Part shown: positions 1-8,527 of the stretch, one piece after another
Layout of the letters: every line of letters starts with the position of its first letter
Position numbering within the stretch: the stretch's first letter is position 1
From: Williamwhitmania sp.
GTDB lineage: Bacteria; Bacteroidota; Bacteroidia; Bacteroidales; Williamwhitmaniaceae
Length of the DNA: 57,297 nt
Assembly (NCBI GenBank): GCA_035529935.1
Contig: DATKVT010000021.1
Span: forward strand, 1 to 57,297
Direction: 5' to 3'
Made by a program: the position numbers and the translations under genes
Notes under the pieces: model-generated
The model's database searches: none
What the model saw: only the letters and a program-made list of their open reading frames with translations
What the model was told of the DNA's origin: nothing

Positions 1-302
1 AGGTGTGCGATGCCATTTCTGGTGCTCGTCCAGGCGCTCGCCGCGAAATAGTGGAGAGCTACATCAAGCGTTTGAAGGAGATGGAGCAACTTGCTCTTTC
101 ATATCCCGGTGTGCTCAAGACCTTCGCTATTCAGGCAGGACGAGAGCTGCGCGTGATTGTGGGTAGTGAAAAGGTAACCGACCAAGAGGCAGAACGTCTA
201 TCGTTCGATATTGCCCAAAAAATTCAGGATGAGATGACCTACCCTGGACAGGTTAAGATTACCGTAATTCGAGAAACCCGCGCAATTAGTTTTGCAAAGT
301 AG
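1..302 (+). CDS. rny: Ribonuclease Y, C-terminal fragment (gene enters from the left edge)
   Basis: This is the last 99 or so codons of RNase Y, the membrane-anchored endoribonuclease that starts mRNA decay. The reading frame is open to the left edge, so only the 3' end of the gene is here. The sequence after the HD domain is diagnostic: it contains [13 protein letters not shown], then [12 protein letters not shown], and ends [14 protein letters not shown]...FAK, the conserved C-terminus of the family. The transmembrane, coiled-coil, KH and HD parts lie outside the window. A hairpin terminator follows 28 bases after the stop, so the gene is not co-transcribed with the polysaccharide genes downstream. 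Confidence 0.93.
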   Translation, partial: VCDAISGARPGARREIVESYIKRLKEMEQLALSYPGVLKTFAIQAGRELRVIVGSEKVTDQEAERLSFDIAQKIQDEMTYPGQVKITVIRETRAISFAK

Positions 303-329
303 AAAACCAGATGTTATTGCATATTTAAA

Positions 330-365
330 GAATAAGGCTGTCTAAACGACGGCCTTATTCTTTTT
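330..365 (+). terminator. Intrinsic terminator after RNase Y
   Basis: A perfect 9-bp stem (GAATAAGGC at 330-338 with GCCTTATTC at 352-360) is followed directly by five T residues. It closes the rny transcript. Confidence 0.85.
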
Positions 366-490
366 AATAGTAATGCTGTAAGCTCATCTTTACTCTTGAG
401 TGAATCTATTAAACATTGGTAAATCAAATTTTTGTTGGATTTTGTCGTTACAATCAGGTTAACAAATGTTACCTCTTTTTTCAAAAAAGG

Positions 491-523
491 TTGGACTGCC
501 TTCAAGTAAATATTGTATTTTCG
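491..523 (+). promoter_or_regulatory. Probable promoter of the diacetamido-glucuronate operon
   Basis: A TTGG at 491-494 stands 21 bases before TATTTTCG at 516-523, one mismatch from the Bacteroidota -7 pattern TAnnTTTG. Transcription would begin near 528. This supports the ATG at 546 as the start of the first gene rather than an upstream in-frame ATG at 513, which overlaps the promoter. Confidence 0.4.
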
Positions 524-545
524 TACTCTTATTCAAGGTATAGCA

Positions 546-1679
546 ATGGATAATATCGTAATGTGCGATCTTAAGGGACAATACCTTAAGATTAAGGATG
601 AAGTTGATTCTGGAATTCAGTCTGTTATCGATAGTTCTGCGTTTATAAAAGGGGAGGCGGTAAAACAATTTCAGCAAGAGTTAGGCTCCTATTTAAACTG
701 CAAGCACGTAATTGCCTGTGGTAATGGCACCGATGCTCTTCAAATTGCCCTCATGGCGCTGGGGCTTAAGCCGGGAGATGAGGTAGTAACTCCCAACTTC
801 ACCTTTATTGCTACCGTTGAGGTGGTTGCGCTAATGGGGCTAACCCCTGTGCTGGTGGACGTGGACATTGATTCATTCACCCTGGATATCGAACAGCTGG
901 AAAAGGCAATAACCGCGAGAACTAGAGCCATTATTCCAGTGCATCTCTTTGGCCAGTGCGCCAACATGGAAGCCATTATGCAGGTGGCGCAAAAGTTTGG
1001 AATTTTTGTTGTTGAGGATGTTGCCCAAGCTCTGGGGAGCAGCTACACCTTTTCCAGTGGGTCGGTAGCAAGAGCGGGCACCATAGGTCACATTGGAACA
1101 ACCTCCTTTTTCCCATCAAAAAACCTTGGATGCTACGGCGACGGTGGAGCGCTCTACACCAACGATGATAGCTTGGCTGAAGAAATTCGCTCCATTGCCA
1201 ACCACGGCATGAAGGTGCGCTACCACCACGATCGGATCGGGCTTAACTCTCGCCTGGACACCATTCAGGCAGCCATTTTAAGAGTTAAGCTGAAGTATTT
1301 GGACCAGTATAACCAGGCGAGAATACAAGCGGCAGATAGGTACGATAGGCTTTTTGCCAGCTGCTCAGCGCTGAAAACGCCATTCAGAGTTGCGGATTCC
1401 AACCATATTTTTCACCAGTACACCCTCCGGCTGCTGGATGGCGATCGGCAGGAGCTGATAAAATACCTTGCCTCCAAGGGCATACCAGCGATGATTTACT
1501 ATCCCGTTCCGCTTCATCGCCAGGTTGCCTTTGCCGAATACCAGAAAGTGGCAATAACAAAGGAGTTTCCGGTTACCGATCAGCTGTGTGCATCGGTATT
1601 TTCGTTACCCATGCACACGGAGCTGACCCTCGAGCAGCAGGAATATATTGCAGGGGCCATACTTAACTATCTTGAGTAG
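546..1679 (+). CDS. wbpE: DegT/DnrJ/EryC1/StrS family sugar aminotransferase, WbpE type
   Basis: A PLP-dependent nucleotide-sugar aminotransferase of 377 residues, normal for the family. The PLP lysine is Lys192 in SFFPSKNLG, and the cofactor-binding aspartate is Asp158 in VVEDVAQ. The N-terminal MCDLKGQY and GNGTDALQIAL motifs are typical. With the next three genes it fits WbpE/WlbC, which transfers an amino group from glutamate to UDP-3-keto-GlcNAc-uronate to give UDP-GlcNAc(3NH2)A. The context carries this assignment, because the family also contains 4-aminotransferases such as PglE. I chose the ATG at 546 because the predicted promoter lies at 491-523. Confidence 0.85.
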   Translation: MDNIVMCDLKGQYLKIKDEVDSGIQSVIDSSAFIKGEAVKQFQQELGSYLNCKHVIACGNGTDALQIALMALGLKPGDEVVTPNFTFIATVEVVALMGLTPVLVDVDIDSFTLDIEQLEKAITARTRAIIPVHLFGQCANMEAIMQVAQKFGIFVVEDVAQALGSSYTFSSGSVARAGTIGHIGTTSFFPSKNLGCYGDGGALYTNDDSLAEEIRSIANHGMKVRYHHDRIGLNSRLDTIQAAILRVKLKYLDQYNQARIQAADRYDRLFASCSALKTPFRVADSNHIFHQYTLRLLDGDRQELIKYLASKGIPAMIYYPVPLHRQVAFAEYQKVAITKEFPVTDQLCASVFSLPMHTELTLEQQEYIAGAILNYLE

Positions 1680-1726
1680 GACATTGTTTATACTGTGAAG
1701 AAGAATATACTGAATCGAATTTTGAA

Positions 1727-2305
1727 ATGGAAAAGGCATACTTTGCTCACGAAACAGCCGTTATCGATAGCGGGTGCATAATTGGTGCAGGAACAAAAAT
1801 TTGGCACTTTAGCCATATTATGCCGGGATGTGTTATCGGCAAGGGGTGTAATATTGGCCAGAACGTGGTTATTTCCCCGGAGGTGATTCTGGGCAATAAT
1901 GTAAAGGTGCAGAACAACGTCTCCATATACACGGGCGTGGTTTGTGAGGATGACGTGTTTTTAGGACCTTCAATGGTTTTTACCAACGTGATAAATCCGC
2001 GAAGCGCAGTTAATCGCCGTGACCAGTATTTAAAGACCATTGTTGGAAAGGGAGCCTCCATTGGCGCCAACGCAACCATCGTATGTGGACATAATATTGG
2101 CCAGTTTGCGTTTATAGGAGCAGGCGCTGTGGTAACGAGGGAGGTTAAGCCCTACGCCTTGGTGGTTGGCAACCCTGCCCGGCAGGCTGGATGGATGAGC
2201 GAGTATGGCCATAAGCTTACCTTTAATAGCGATGGTATTGCCGTATGTCCAGAAAGTGGGCATTGGTATCGATTAGCATCAGAACATGTTGAAAAAATAG
2301 AGTAA
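1727..2305 (+). CDS. wbpD: UDP-2-acetamido-3-amino-2,3-dideoxy-glucuronate 3-N-acetyltransferase, WbpD type
   Basis: A 192-residue left-handed beta-helix acetyltransferase built of hexapeptide repeats (for example IGKGCN, IGQNVV, LGNNVK, IGANAT). The stretch SMVFTNVINPRS is characteristic of WbpD/WlbB proteins, which acetylate the 3-amino group of UDP-GlcNAc(3NH2)A using acetyl-CoA to give UDP-GlcNAc(3NAc)A. The stop codon overlaps the start of the following dehydrogenase gene (TAATG), so the two are probably translationally coupled. Confidence 0.87.
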   Translation: MEKAYFAHETAVIDSGCIIGAGTKIWHFSHIMPGCVIGKGCNIGQNVVISPEVILGNNVKVQNNVSIYTGVVCEDDVFLGPSMVFTNVINPRSAVNRRDQYLKTIVGKGASIGANATIVCGHNIGQFAFIGAGAVVTREVKPYALVVGNPARQAGWMSEYGHKLTFNSDGIAVCPESGHWYRLASEHVEKIE

Positions 2306-3258
2306 TGGAAGATTCAAAAAAGTTAAATTTTGGTCTCATTGGGGCCTCCGGATACATTGCACCACGCCACTTGAGGGCAATTAAGGATACAGGAAATAAC
2401 CTCATTGCAGCTCTCGATAGGTTCGACAGCGTGGGCATCATGGATAGCTTTTTTCCCGAAGCCGATTTCTTTGTGGAGTATGAGCGCTTCGACCGGCACT
2501 TTGATAAGCTAAAGCGGCATGGCACCCGCATTGACTATGTAAGCATTTGTACCCCGAACTACCTGCACGATTCCCATATTCGGTTTGCCCTGCGCCAGGG
2601 GGCTGAGGCCATATGCGAAAAACCGCTGGTGCTCAACCCGTGGAACGTGGATGCCCTGCAGGAGATAGAGCAGGAAACCGGCCATAAGGTGAACACCATT
2701 CTGCAGCTTCGGTTGCACCCAGCTATTATTGCGCTAAGAGAGGAGGTGGCTAAGGCTCCTGCCGATAAGATTTTCGACGTGGATCTCACCTACATTACAA
2801 GCCGTGGGCATTGGTATTTTGTTTCGTGGAAGGGCGATGCCCAGAAGTCGGGTGGCATTGCCACCAACATTGGCATTCACTTCTTTGATATGCTCTCCTG
2901 GGTTTTTGGCGAGGTGCAGGAGAACGTGGTTCACCTTTCGGAGCCGGATAAATCTGCCGGTTACCTTCGCCTGAAGAAGGCTCGGGTAAGATGGTTCTTA
3001 AGCGTAGATTATACGGATATCCCTGAAGCCATAAGGCAGAAAGGGCAGCGCACCTTCCGGTCGATTACGATGGAGGGGAAGGAGATTGAGTTTTCAGAAG
3101 GCTTTACCGACCTGCATACCGAAAGTTACCGTCAAATTATTGCTGGCAAGGGATTTGGCCTTCAGGACGCCAAGCCATCCATTCAAACGGCCTATACCAT
3201 TCGTAATTTTAAGCCTCTTGGTTTAACCGGTGACTACCATCCATTCTGCAAGAAGTAA
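2305..3258 (+). CDS. wbpB: Gfo/Idh/MocA family UDP-GlcNAc-uronate 3-dehydrogenase, WbpB/WlbA type
   Basis: A 317-residue NAD-dependent sugar dehydrogenase. The N-terminal Rossmann motif GLIGASGYIAPRH and the catalytic EKP motif (Glu105-Lys106-Pro107) mark the Gfo/Idh/MocA fold. The short length and the GASGYIAPRHL start resemble WlbA/WbpB, which oxidises C3 of UDP-GlcNAcA so that the WbpE aminotransferase can act. It sits between the acetyltransferase and the 6-dehydrogenase of the same pathway. The specific substrate is inferred from this gene set. Confidence 0.86.
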   Translation: MEDSKKLNFGLIGASGYIAPRHLRAIKDTGNNLIAALDRFDSVGIMDSFFPEADFFVEYERFDRHFDKLKRHGTRIDYVSICTPNYLHDSHIRFALRQGAEAICEKPLVLNPWNVDALQEIEQETGHKVNTILQLRLHPAIIALREEVAKAPADKIFDVDLTYITSRGHWYFVSWKGDAQKSGGIATNIGIHFFDMLSWVFGEVQENVVHLSEPDKSAGYLRLKKARVRWFLSVDYTDIPEAIRQKGQRTFRSITMEGKEIEFSEGFTDLHTESYRQIIAGKGFGLQDAKPSIQTAYTIRNFKPLGLTGDYHPFCKK

Positions 3259-3281
3259 TTTAACCCTTTAAAACTTGAGCG

Positions 3282-4577
3282 ATGATATATCAAGACCTAG
3301 TTGCCAAGCATGAAAAGTTGGCTGTAATAGGCTTAGGATATGTAGGGCTGCCCATTGCACTTGAATTTGCCCGTAAAATCTCCGTTATAGGATTCGATAT
3401 TAAGCCCGATCGGGTTAAGCTGATGCAGGAGGGCATTGATCCAAGCAAGGAGCTGGAGAGCGAGGCTTTTAAGGGGTGCGAAATAGAGTACACTAGCCAT
3501 CTAGAAGATCTTAAAAAAGCTAAATTCTTTGTTGTTGCGGTGCCAACCCCCATCGATGATCATAACCTTCCCGATTTGAAGCCGCTGCTTGCGGCCACCG
3601 CAACCGTGGGTAAGGTATTAAAGAAGGGCGATTACGTGGTGTACGAATCCACTGTGTATCCGGGCTGCACGGAGGAAGATTGCGTTCCGCTGCTGGAGCA
3701 GCTATCGGGGTTGAAGTATGTTGAGGATTTTAAGGTAGGCTTTTCACCGGAGCGGATCAACCCGGGTGACAGGGAGCATACGTTGGTGAAAATAAAGAAG
3801 ATTACCTCCGGCTGCGATGCTGAATCGGCAGAGGAGATAGCAAAGACCTACGAGCTGATTATTCAGGCGGGCATACACCGCGCCAGCAGCATAAAGGTGG
3901 CAGAGGCGGCCAAAATTATTGAGAATACCCAGCGCGACATCAACATTGCGTTTATGAACGAGCTATCCATCATTTTCAACCGAATGGGAATTAATACCAT
4001 GGAGGTGCTGGAGGCTGCAGGGACGAAGTGGAATTTTCTAAAGTTTTTTCCAGGGTTGGTTGGCGGTCACTGCATTGGGGTTGATCCATACTACCTGGTT
4101 TACAAGGCAAAGGAGGTGGGCTACCATCCTCAAATTATTAGTGCAGGTCGGTTTATCAACGACTCCATGGGTGGCTACGTTGCCAAGCAGACGGTAAAGA
4201 AGATGATTGGTGCTGACAAAAATCCAAAGGAGACCCACGTGCTCATTATGGGAGTAACCTTTAAGGAAAATGTGAGCGATATCCGTAATTCCAAGGTGGT
4301 TGACATCTATAGAGAACTAATTTCTTTCGGGGTGAAACACATTGATGTTATTGATGCTTATGCTGATGCCCAAGAGGTAAAACAAGAGTATGGATTTGAT
4401 ATCGCAAAGGAACCATCCGGAAAATACGATGCCATTATTGTTGCTGTAAGCCACCAACAGTATATCCTGCTAAAGGAGGAGTGGTTCCAAGGAATAGCAT
4501 CAGAGGGTTGCATTTTTGTGGATGTAAAGGGAGTATATCGTGATAAAATCAAAGCCTTAAATTACTGGAGTCTTTAG
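3282..4577 (+). CDS. wbpA: UDP-N-acetylhexosamine 6-dehydrogenase (WbpA/TviB/WecC family)
   Basis: A 431-residue nucleotide-sugar dehydrogenase that oxidises C6 of a UDP-HexNAc to the uronic acid in two NAD+-dependent steps. The Rossmann motif GLGYVGLP is at residues 17-24, and the catalytic cysteine is Cys264 in GGHCIGVDPYYL. The other three enzymes of the operon act on UDP-GlcNAcA, so the substrate is most likely UDP-GlcNAc (WbpA role). In WecC the substrate would be UDP-ManNAc instead. It is the last gene of the operon and is followed by a hairpin at 4613-4643. Confidence 0.88.
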   Translation: MIYQDLVAKHEKLAVIGLGYVGLPIALEFARKISVIGFDIKPDRVKLMQEGIDPSKELESEAFKGCEIEYTSHLEDLKKAKFFVVAVPTPIDDHNLPDLKPLLAATATVGKVLKKGDYVVYESTVYPGCTEEDCVPLLEQLSGLKYVEDFKVGFSPERINPGDREHTLVKIKKITSGCDAESAEEIAKTYELIIQAGIHRASSIKVAEAAKIIENTQRDINIAFMNELSIIFNRMGINTMEVLEAAGTKWNFLKFFPGLVGGHCIGVDPYYLVYKAKEVGYHPQIISAGRFINDSMGGYVAKQTVKKMIGADKNPKETHVLIMGVTFKENVSDIRNSKVVDIYRELISFGVKHIDVIDAYADAQEVKQEYGFDIAKEPSGKYDAIIVAVSHQQYILLKEEWFQGIASEGCIFVDVKGVYRDKIKALNYWSL

Positions 4578-4612
4578 ATTGTTGGTGTATATTTTCTGCG
4601 CAATTGATTTTT

Positions 4613-4643
4613 AACGTCTGAGGCAAAAGCAGCATCAGACGTT
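4613..4643 (+). terminator. Hairpin, probable terminator after wbpA
   Basis: A perfect 9-bp inverted repeat (AACGTCTGA at 4613-4621, TCAGACGTT at 4635-4643) with a 13-base loop begins 35 bases after the wbpA stop. Only a weak T-rich tail follows, so termination may be partial. The next promoter starts 58 bases further on. Confidence 0.55.
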
Positions 4644-4701
4644 TATGCATGAAGGATATTGCGAAATTGCATATTTCGTGAGCACTTTTTTGGGCCTTCG
4701 A

Positions 4702-4732
4702 TTTGGTCTTACCCATTTTAGGGGTAATTTGG
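4702..4732 (+). promoter_or_regulatory. Promoter of the acyl-cassette operon (copy 1 of a duplicated promoter/leader)
   Basis: TTTG at 4702-4705, a 19-base spacer, then TAATTTGG at 4725-4732 (one mismatch to TAnnTTTG). The spacing, and the position against the conserved leader that begins at 4733, are identical to the promoter at 11,699-11,729. This supports both as real. Confidence 0.6.
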
Positions 4733-4787
4733 TCTGCCATATTTTATGCAGTCTTTTGTGGGACTGAGAGGGCGAAGCTGTATCAAA
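4733..4787 (+). repeat. Conserved leader element, copy 1
   Basis: These 55 bases match 11,730-11,784 at 51 positions. They hold an inverted repeat CTGC...GCAG (4734-4751), an alternative overlapping hairpin CAGTC...GACTG (4749-4766), and an invariant GGCGAAGCTGTATCAAA block from 4771. Each copy begins right after a promoter -7 box and lies 75-90 bases before the first gene of a long operon. The rest of the leader (4788-4875) shows nothing further to me. A role as an operator or as a recruitment site for an antitermination factor is inference. Confidence 0.8.
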
Positions 4788-4875
4788 ATTGGTTTATTAA
4801 AGTTTTCCACATAGAATTGATTTAAAGTTTGATAGAACCAAATATTGTTTGTGAACCTAGTAATTATTACCAGCA

Positions 4876-6402
4876 ATGCAGAAGAATCTAATTGAATATT
4901 TTGATAGGGTTCAAAAACTCCATCCTAATAGAGCTGCGGTTATTGAGGGAGATAAGAGCATTTCATTTTCACAGCTAGGCCAAGATTCTAAAAATGTTGC
5001 CAATAGAATTATCGTAGCGGTTGAGCAAGTGCTAAACAAACCGGTTGCAGTTTTTTTACCAAAAGGCATCGAAAGCGTTGTGGCCGATTTGGCCATTACA
5101 TATAGTGGGAATGTTTACATGAACCTGGATGTAAAATCGCCTCAGCTGCGCATTGAGAACATTCTCAACCTGATTCAACCGGTATTAATACTTACCAATA
5201 ACGCAAATCGAGAGAGGTTAAGCGGCATTTCCTATAAATGCACTATTCTTTGCATCGACGACATTGAAGCTTCCAGCAGTGGGGACGAATTGATTTATCG
5301 GAGGCTCGAAGCGCATATCGATACTGACCCATACTGCATAATAAACACCTCTGGATCCACCGGAACGCCCAAAGGGGTTGTGCTAAACCATAGGAGCTTT
5401 ATTGACTTTACCGAATGGGCTATTGATACGTTGCATATTAAAGATAATGAGATAGTTGGTTCTCTTTCGCCAATTGTGTTTGATATTTATAGCTTTGAGC
5501 TATGCATGTTGATGGCCAAGGGAAGCACTCTTGTAGTTTTGCCCGATTCGTTGGCCGCATTTCCTGCCAAGTTATTGAGCATAATGCAAGAACAAAAGGT
5601 TACCTTCATTTTTTGGGTGCCAACCATTATGGTGAACATTGCCAATATGGACTTGCTGTCGAAAATTGCTTTACCCGTTCTAAAAACTGTTTGGTTTGCT
5701 GGTGAGGTTTTCCCCACCAAGCAGTTTAACCAATGGAAGCAGCAGTTGCCCAGCACCAAGTTTGTAAACCTGTATGGCCCCATCGAAATTACGCTCGATT
5801 GCACCTACTATGTTGTGGAGAGAGAGCTAAAGGACAATGAACCTATCCCCATTGGGTTTCCTTGCAAGAATAGTGATGTCCTCATCCTAAATGAGTCGAA
5901 CCAACGTGTGGCTATTGGTGAAGAGGGAGAGCTATGTGTGCGTGGCTCCTCTTTGGCAATGGGATATTACAACAATCCCGTGAAAACAGCAGAGGCTTTT
6001 GTGCAGAATCCTTTGAATTCGTCCTATCCCGAAATTATCTATCGAACGGGAGATATTGTTTCAATTAATGAGCGTGGCGAAATTGAATTCAAGGGTCGAA
6101 AGGATAGCCTCATAAAACACATGGGATATCGAATTGAATTGGGTGAAATTGAGCATGTTATAATTAATACGTTGAAGTTGGTGGAGAATGGATGTGTGGT
6201 TTACAACTTTAGCAAGAAGGAGATCACCCTATTTTTCGAAGCCAAAGGGGAGATATCTCTTGCGGAATTGAAATCAAAAATTGCGACCGTTTTTCCAAAA
6301 TACATGATACCAACTGTATACATGCGGCTAGAAGAGATGCCACGCAATATTAATGGCAAAATCGACCGACTTTTCTTAAATAACTCCATCAATAATGGAT
6401 AG
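4876..6402 (+). CDS. Stand-alone AMP-forming adenylation enzyme (NRPS A-domain / DltA-like)
   Basis: A 508-residue member of the ANL superfamily, near the length of DltA. The ATP-binding motif TSGSTGTPKGVV is at 158-169. The motifs YRTGD and FKGRKDSLIKHMGYRIELGEIE (the hinge region) follow, and the C-terminal catalytic lysine sits in NGKIDR. Such enzymes activate a carboxylic or amino acid as the acyl-AMP and load it on the phosphopantetheine arm of a carrier protein; the two ACPs encoded downstream are the obvious acceptors. I cannot read the substrate from the sequence. The stop overlaps the start of the GNAT gene by 8 bases. Confidence 0.85.
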   Translation: MQKNLIEYFDRVQKLHPNRAAVIEGDKSISFSQLGQDSKNVANRIIVAVEQVLNKPVAVFLPKGIESVVADLAITYSGNVYMNLDVKSPQLRIENILNLIQPVLILTNNANRERLSGISYKCTILCIDDIEASSSGDELIYRRLEAHIDTDPYCIINTSGSTGTPKGVVLNHRSFIDFTEWAIDTLHIKDNEIVGSLSPIVFDIYSFELCMLMAKGSTLVVLPDSLAAFPAKLLSIMQEQKVTFIFWVPTIMVNIANMDLLSKIALPVLKTVWFAGEVFPTKQFNQWKQQLPSTKFVNLYGPIEITLDCTYYVVERELKDNEPIPIGFPCKNSDVLILNESNQRVAIGEEGELCVRGSSLAMGYYNNPVKTAEAFVQNPLNSSYPEIIYRTGDIVSINERGEIEFKGRKDSLIKHMGYRIELGEIEHVIINTLKLVENGCVVYNFSKKEITLFFEAKGEISLAELKSKIATVFPKYMIPTVYMRLEEMPRNINGKIDRLFLNNSINNG

Positions 6403-7234
6403 GGTAAGCTCCCTTGAGGTAGTTCAGAATGCAAATAGGCGCATTAGAGGCAAGGGGAAGGGCTTCTTGACCAACTATTTTGGTGATTTAAAAAAAACAA
6501 ATCGCTGGATTGACCTTGGGCTTTTGTTTTCCATCGAAAGCGACGATTATGCCTGTTTCTTCAAGAAAAATAGTGGTTTTTATAGCGGCTATTACTTTGT
6601 GGCAAATGCCGCTGCACTTAATGCTTTACTAGAGAAAGTTTGGCAGAAATATCCAAACGATACATTTGTTTTTGATAACGTTGGAACCAAGGAGTCATTA
6701 ACAGAGGTTGCTGAAGTTTTTGAGAGCAGGGACTACTCACAATACACGCAGCTTCATCGAATGTCAAGGCTCGAGCAGCAACAGGCAACTTTGGCAATAA
6801 ATGCTTCTGTTGAGTTTGCAACAAAAAACGATTTGCTGGAGGTAAAAGAGTTACTTGCTCGTTACTTTGACCCTCTTGCCGAGCAGCTGCCGCTCGATGG
6901 TGAGTTGCTAGAATGGATAGAGCAAAATGGTGTTGTCGTTTTTAGGGAGACCCACACCATAGTTGGTTTTGCCATTTTCGAAATAGTTGGAATTACTGGC
7001 TACCTACGCTATTGGTTTACCCATCCGTTGCATAGGAACAAAAAGGTTGGATCTTCACTACTTCATCGTTTTTTTGAGGAGGCACGATCAACCAAGCGCC
7101 AGCTTTTCTGGGTAATTAGCGACAACCATAATGCAATTGTTCGCTATGAGCATTATGGTTTTAAAAGTGAGAATTTAGTCGATATTGTCTTTGTAAATAA
7201 TAAAGCTTTGAAGTATGAAAAAAGTGGTGATTGA
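6395..7234 (+). CDS. GNAT-fold N-acyltransferase
   Basis: A 279-residue protein. The C-terminal third carries a GNAT acetyl-CoA-binding region (HPLHRNKKVGSSLLHRFF, then DNHNAIVRYEHYGF, where a Tyr in the family often acts as acid). The N-terminal half is less recognisable and may be a second, degenerate GNAT-like domain. The gene overlaps its neighbours on both sides (8 bases with the adenylation gene, 20 with the ACP gene), so it is probably made with them. It may transfer the ACP-bound or CoA-bound acyl group to an amine on the sugar or on the carrier-bound intermediate; that role is inferred. Confidence 0.7.
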   Translation: MDRVSSLEVVQNANRRIRGKGKGFLTNYFGDLKKTNRWIDLGLLFSIESDDYACFFKKNSGFYSGYYFVANAAALNALLEKVWQKYPNDTFVFDNVGTKESLTEVAEVFESRDYSQYTQLHRMSRLEQQQATLAINASVEFATKNDLLEVKELLARYFDPLAEQLPLDGELLEWIEQNGVVVFRETHTIVGFAIFEIVGITGYLRYWFTHPLHRNKKVGSSLLHRFFEEARSTKRQLFWVISDNHNAIVRYEHYGFKSENLVDIVFVNNKALKYEKSGD

Positions 7235-7448
7235 TATCTTAACGGACCTTCGGCCTGAGTTTGACTTTACTGAAGATGTTAATTTTATTGAACAAGGAAT
7301 GCTCGATAGCTTCGATGTTGTAAATTTAGTAACTGCATTGGATGAGCATTTTAAGATATCTATTGATGGAATGGATGTATTGCCAGAAAATTTTGCCACG
7401 GTTGATAATATCGTAAATTTGCTAGTGAAAAATGGTGTGAAACAATGA
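7215..7448 (+). CDS. Acyl carrier protein 1 of the cassette
   Basis: A 77-residue carrier protein. The phosphopantetheine attachment serine is Ser32 in GMLDSFDVVNL, and the surrounding helices fit the ACP fold (IEQGMLDSFDVV, then LPENFATVDNIVNLL). The DSF motif resembles the DltC/PCP-like group rather than the classical fatty-acid ACP DSL motif. It starts inside the GNAT gene and its stop overlaps the KAS III start (7445), so it belongs to a tightly coupled operon. It is a likely partner of the adenylation enzyme. Confidence 0.85.
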   Translation: MKKVVIDILTDLRPEFDFTEDVNFIEQGMLDSFDVVNLVTALDEHFKISIDGMDVLPENFATVDNIVNLLVKNGVKQ

Positions 7449-8509
7449 TCTTTAACTATAAAAACAAGGCGATTACAGGTATTCTTACTGTTCTGCCTTC
7501 AAGAGTTGTTCGTTTTGAGGATGAGATGGAGAACTACAACTTCTCCACGGCAAAGTCGCTTAAGCTCAAGATGGCAATGGGCTATAACACCCATCGAATT
7601 GTTAACGAAGATGTGACTGTTTCCGATCTATGCATTCACGGACTTACTTACCTTTTCGATAATGATTATCTGAAAAAGGAGGAGGTTGATGCCCTTATTT
7701 TGATAACCCAATCGCCCGACTACTTTATGCCACCCACCAGCAATGTAATTCAGGGACGGTTGGGCTTAAAAACCGATATGGTTTGCCTCGATATCAACCA
7801 AGGGTGTGCTGGATATATTGTTGGCCTTATGCAAGCATTCATGCTTTTGGAGCAAGAATCCATTAAGAAGGTGGTTGTGCTTAATGCCGATATTCTGAGC
7901 CGTAAGGTATCGAAAAGAGATCGAAATAGTAATCCACTAATTGGCGACGGAGCCTCTATTACCATTGTTGAGCGTAGCAGTAAGCCAACGAATATCTTCA
8001 CTTTTCTTAAAATGGATGGAACAGGATCTGATGCACTGATGATTCCAGCGGGTGGTTTTAAATTACCCTCTAGTCCACAGACTGCTGAGATGCAAGAAGA
8101 TGCTGCTGGTAATTTTCGATCGTTGGACAATCTTGTAATGAAAGGGGATGAGGTATTTAATTTCGTTCAACGTGAAGTACCACCGATGATTGAAGAGCTT
8201 TGTGCTCACGCAGGCGTTAATAAAAATGATATTGACTGGTATCTGTTTCATCAACCCAATAGGTTTATGTTGAATAAGTTGGCTGATAAGTTGGAGGTGC
8301 CTCGCGATAAAATGCCCAGCAACATTGTTGAAAACTTTGGGAACTCCAGCGGTGCTTCCATTCCAACTGTTATAACCCATAATATTGGCGACAAACTTAC
8401 TAATGACTCCCTATTGGTTTGTCTAGCCGGTTTTGGCGTAGGTTTAACCTGGGCTTCCATGATACTACATCTTGAGAACCTGACGTTTGTTAAGCAAATT
8501 GATTTTTAA
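7445..8509 (+). CDS. 3-oxoacyl-ACP synthase III-like condensing enzyme
   Basis: A 354-residue thiolase-fold protein. The full KAS III triad is present: Cys121 in NQGCAGYIVG, His269 in FHQPNRFM and Asn300 in NFGNSSGAS. A real Claisen condensation is therefore possible, lengthening an acyl group by two carbons from malonyl-ACP. It is about 30 residues longer than housekeeping FabH and differs from the one encoded at 49,474-50,439. Its neighbours (two ACPs, two reductases) suggest that it builds a 3-oxoacyl chain for sugar decoration. Acyl transfer without condensation, as in CerJ-like relatives, is an alternative. Confidence 0.87.
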   Translation: MIFNYKNKAITGILTVLPSRVVRFEDEMENYNFSTAKSLKLKMAMGYNTHRIVNEDVTVSDLCIHGLTYLFDNDYLKKEEVDALILITQSPDYFMPPTSNVIQGRLGLKTDMVCLDINQGCAGYIVGLMQAFMLLEQESIKKVVVLNADILSRKVSKRDRNSNPLIGDGASITIVERSSKPTNIFTFLKMDGTGSDALMIPAGGFKLPSSPQTAEMQEDAAGNFRSLDNLVMKGDEVFNFVQREVPPMIEELCAHAGVNKNDIDWYLFHQPNRFMLNKLADKLEVPRDKMPSNIVENFGNSSGASIPTVITHNIGDKLTNDSLLVCLAGFGVGLTWASMILHLENLTFVKQIDF

Positions 8510-8527
8510 TTTTTAAAATATTGTAAT

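Noticed and set aside
513-545. Upstream in-frame ATG for the WbpE-type aminotransferase
   Set aside because: It lies in the predicted -7 box, and the extra 11 residues match nothing in the family; the ATG at 546 gives the usual N-terminus.
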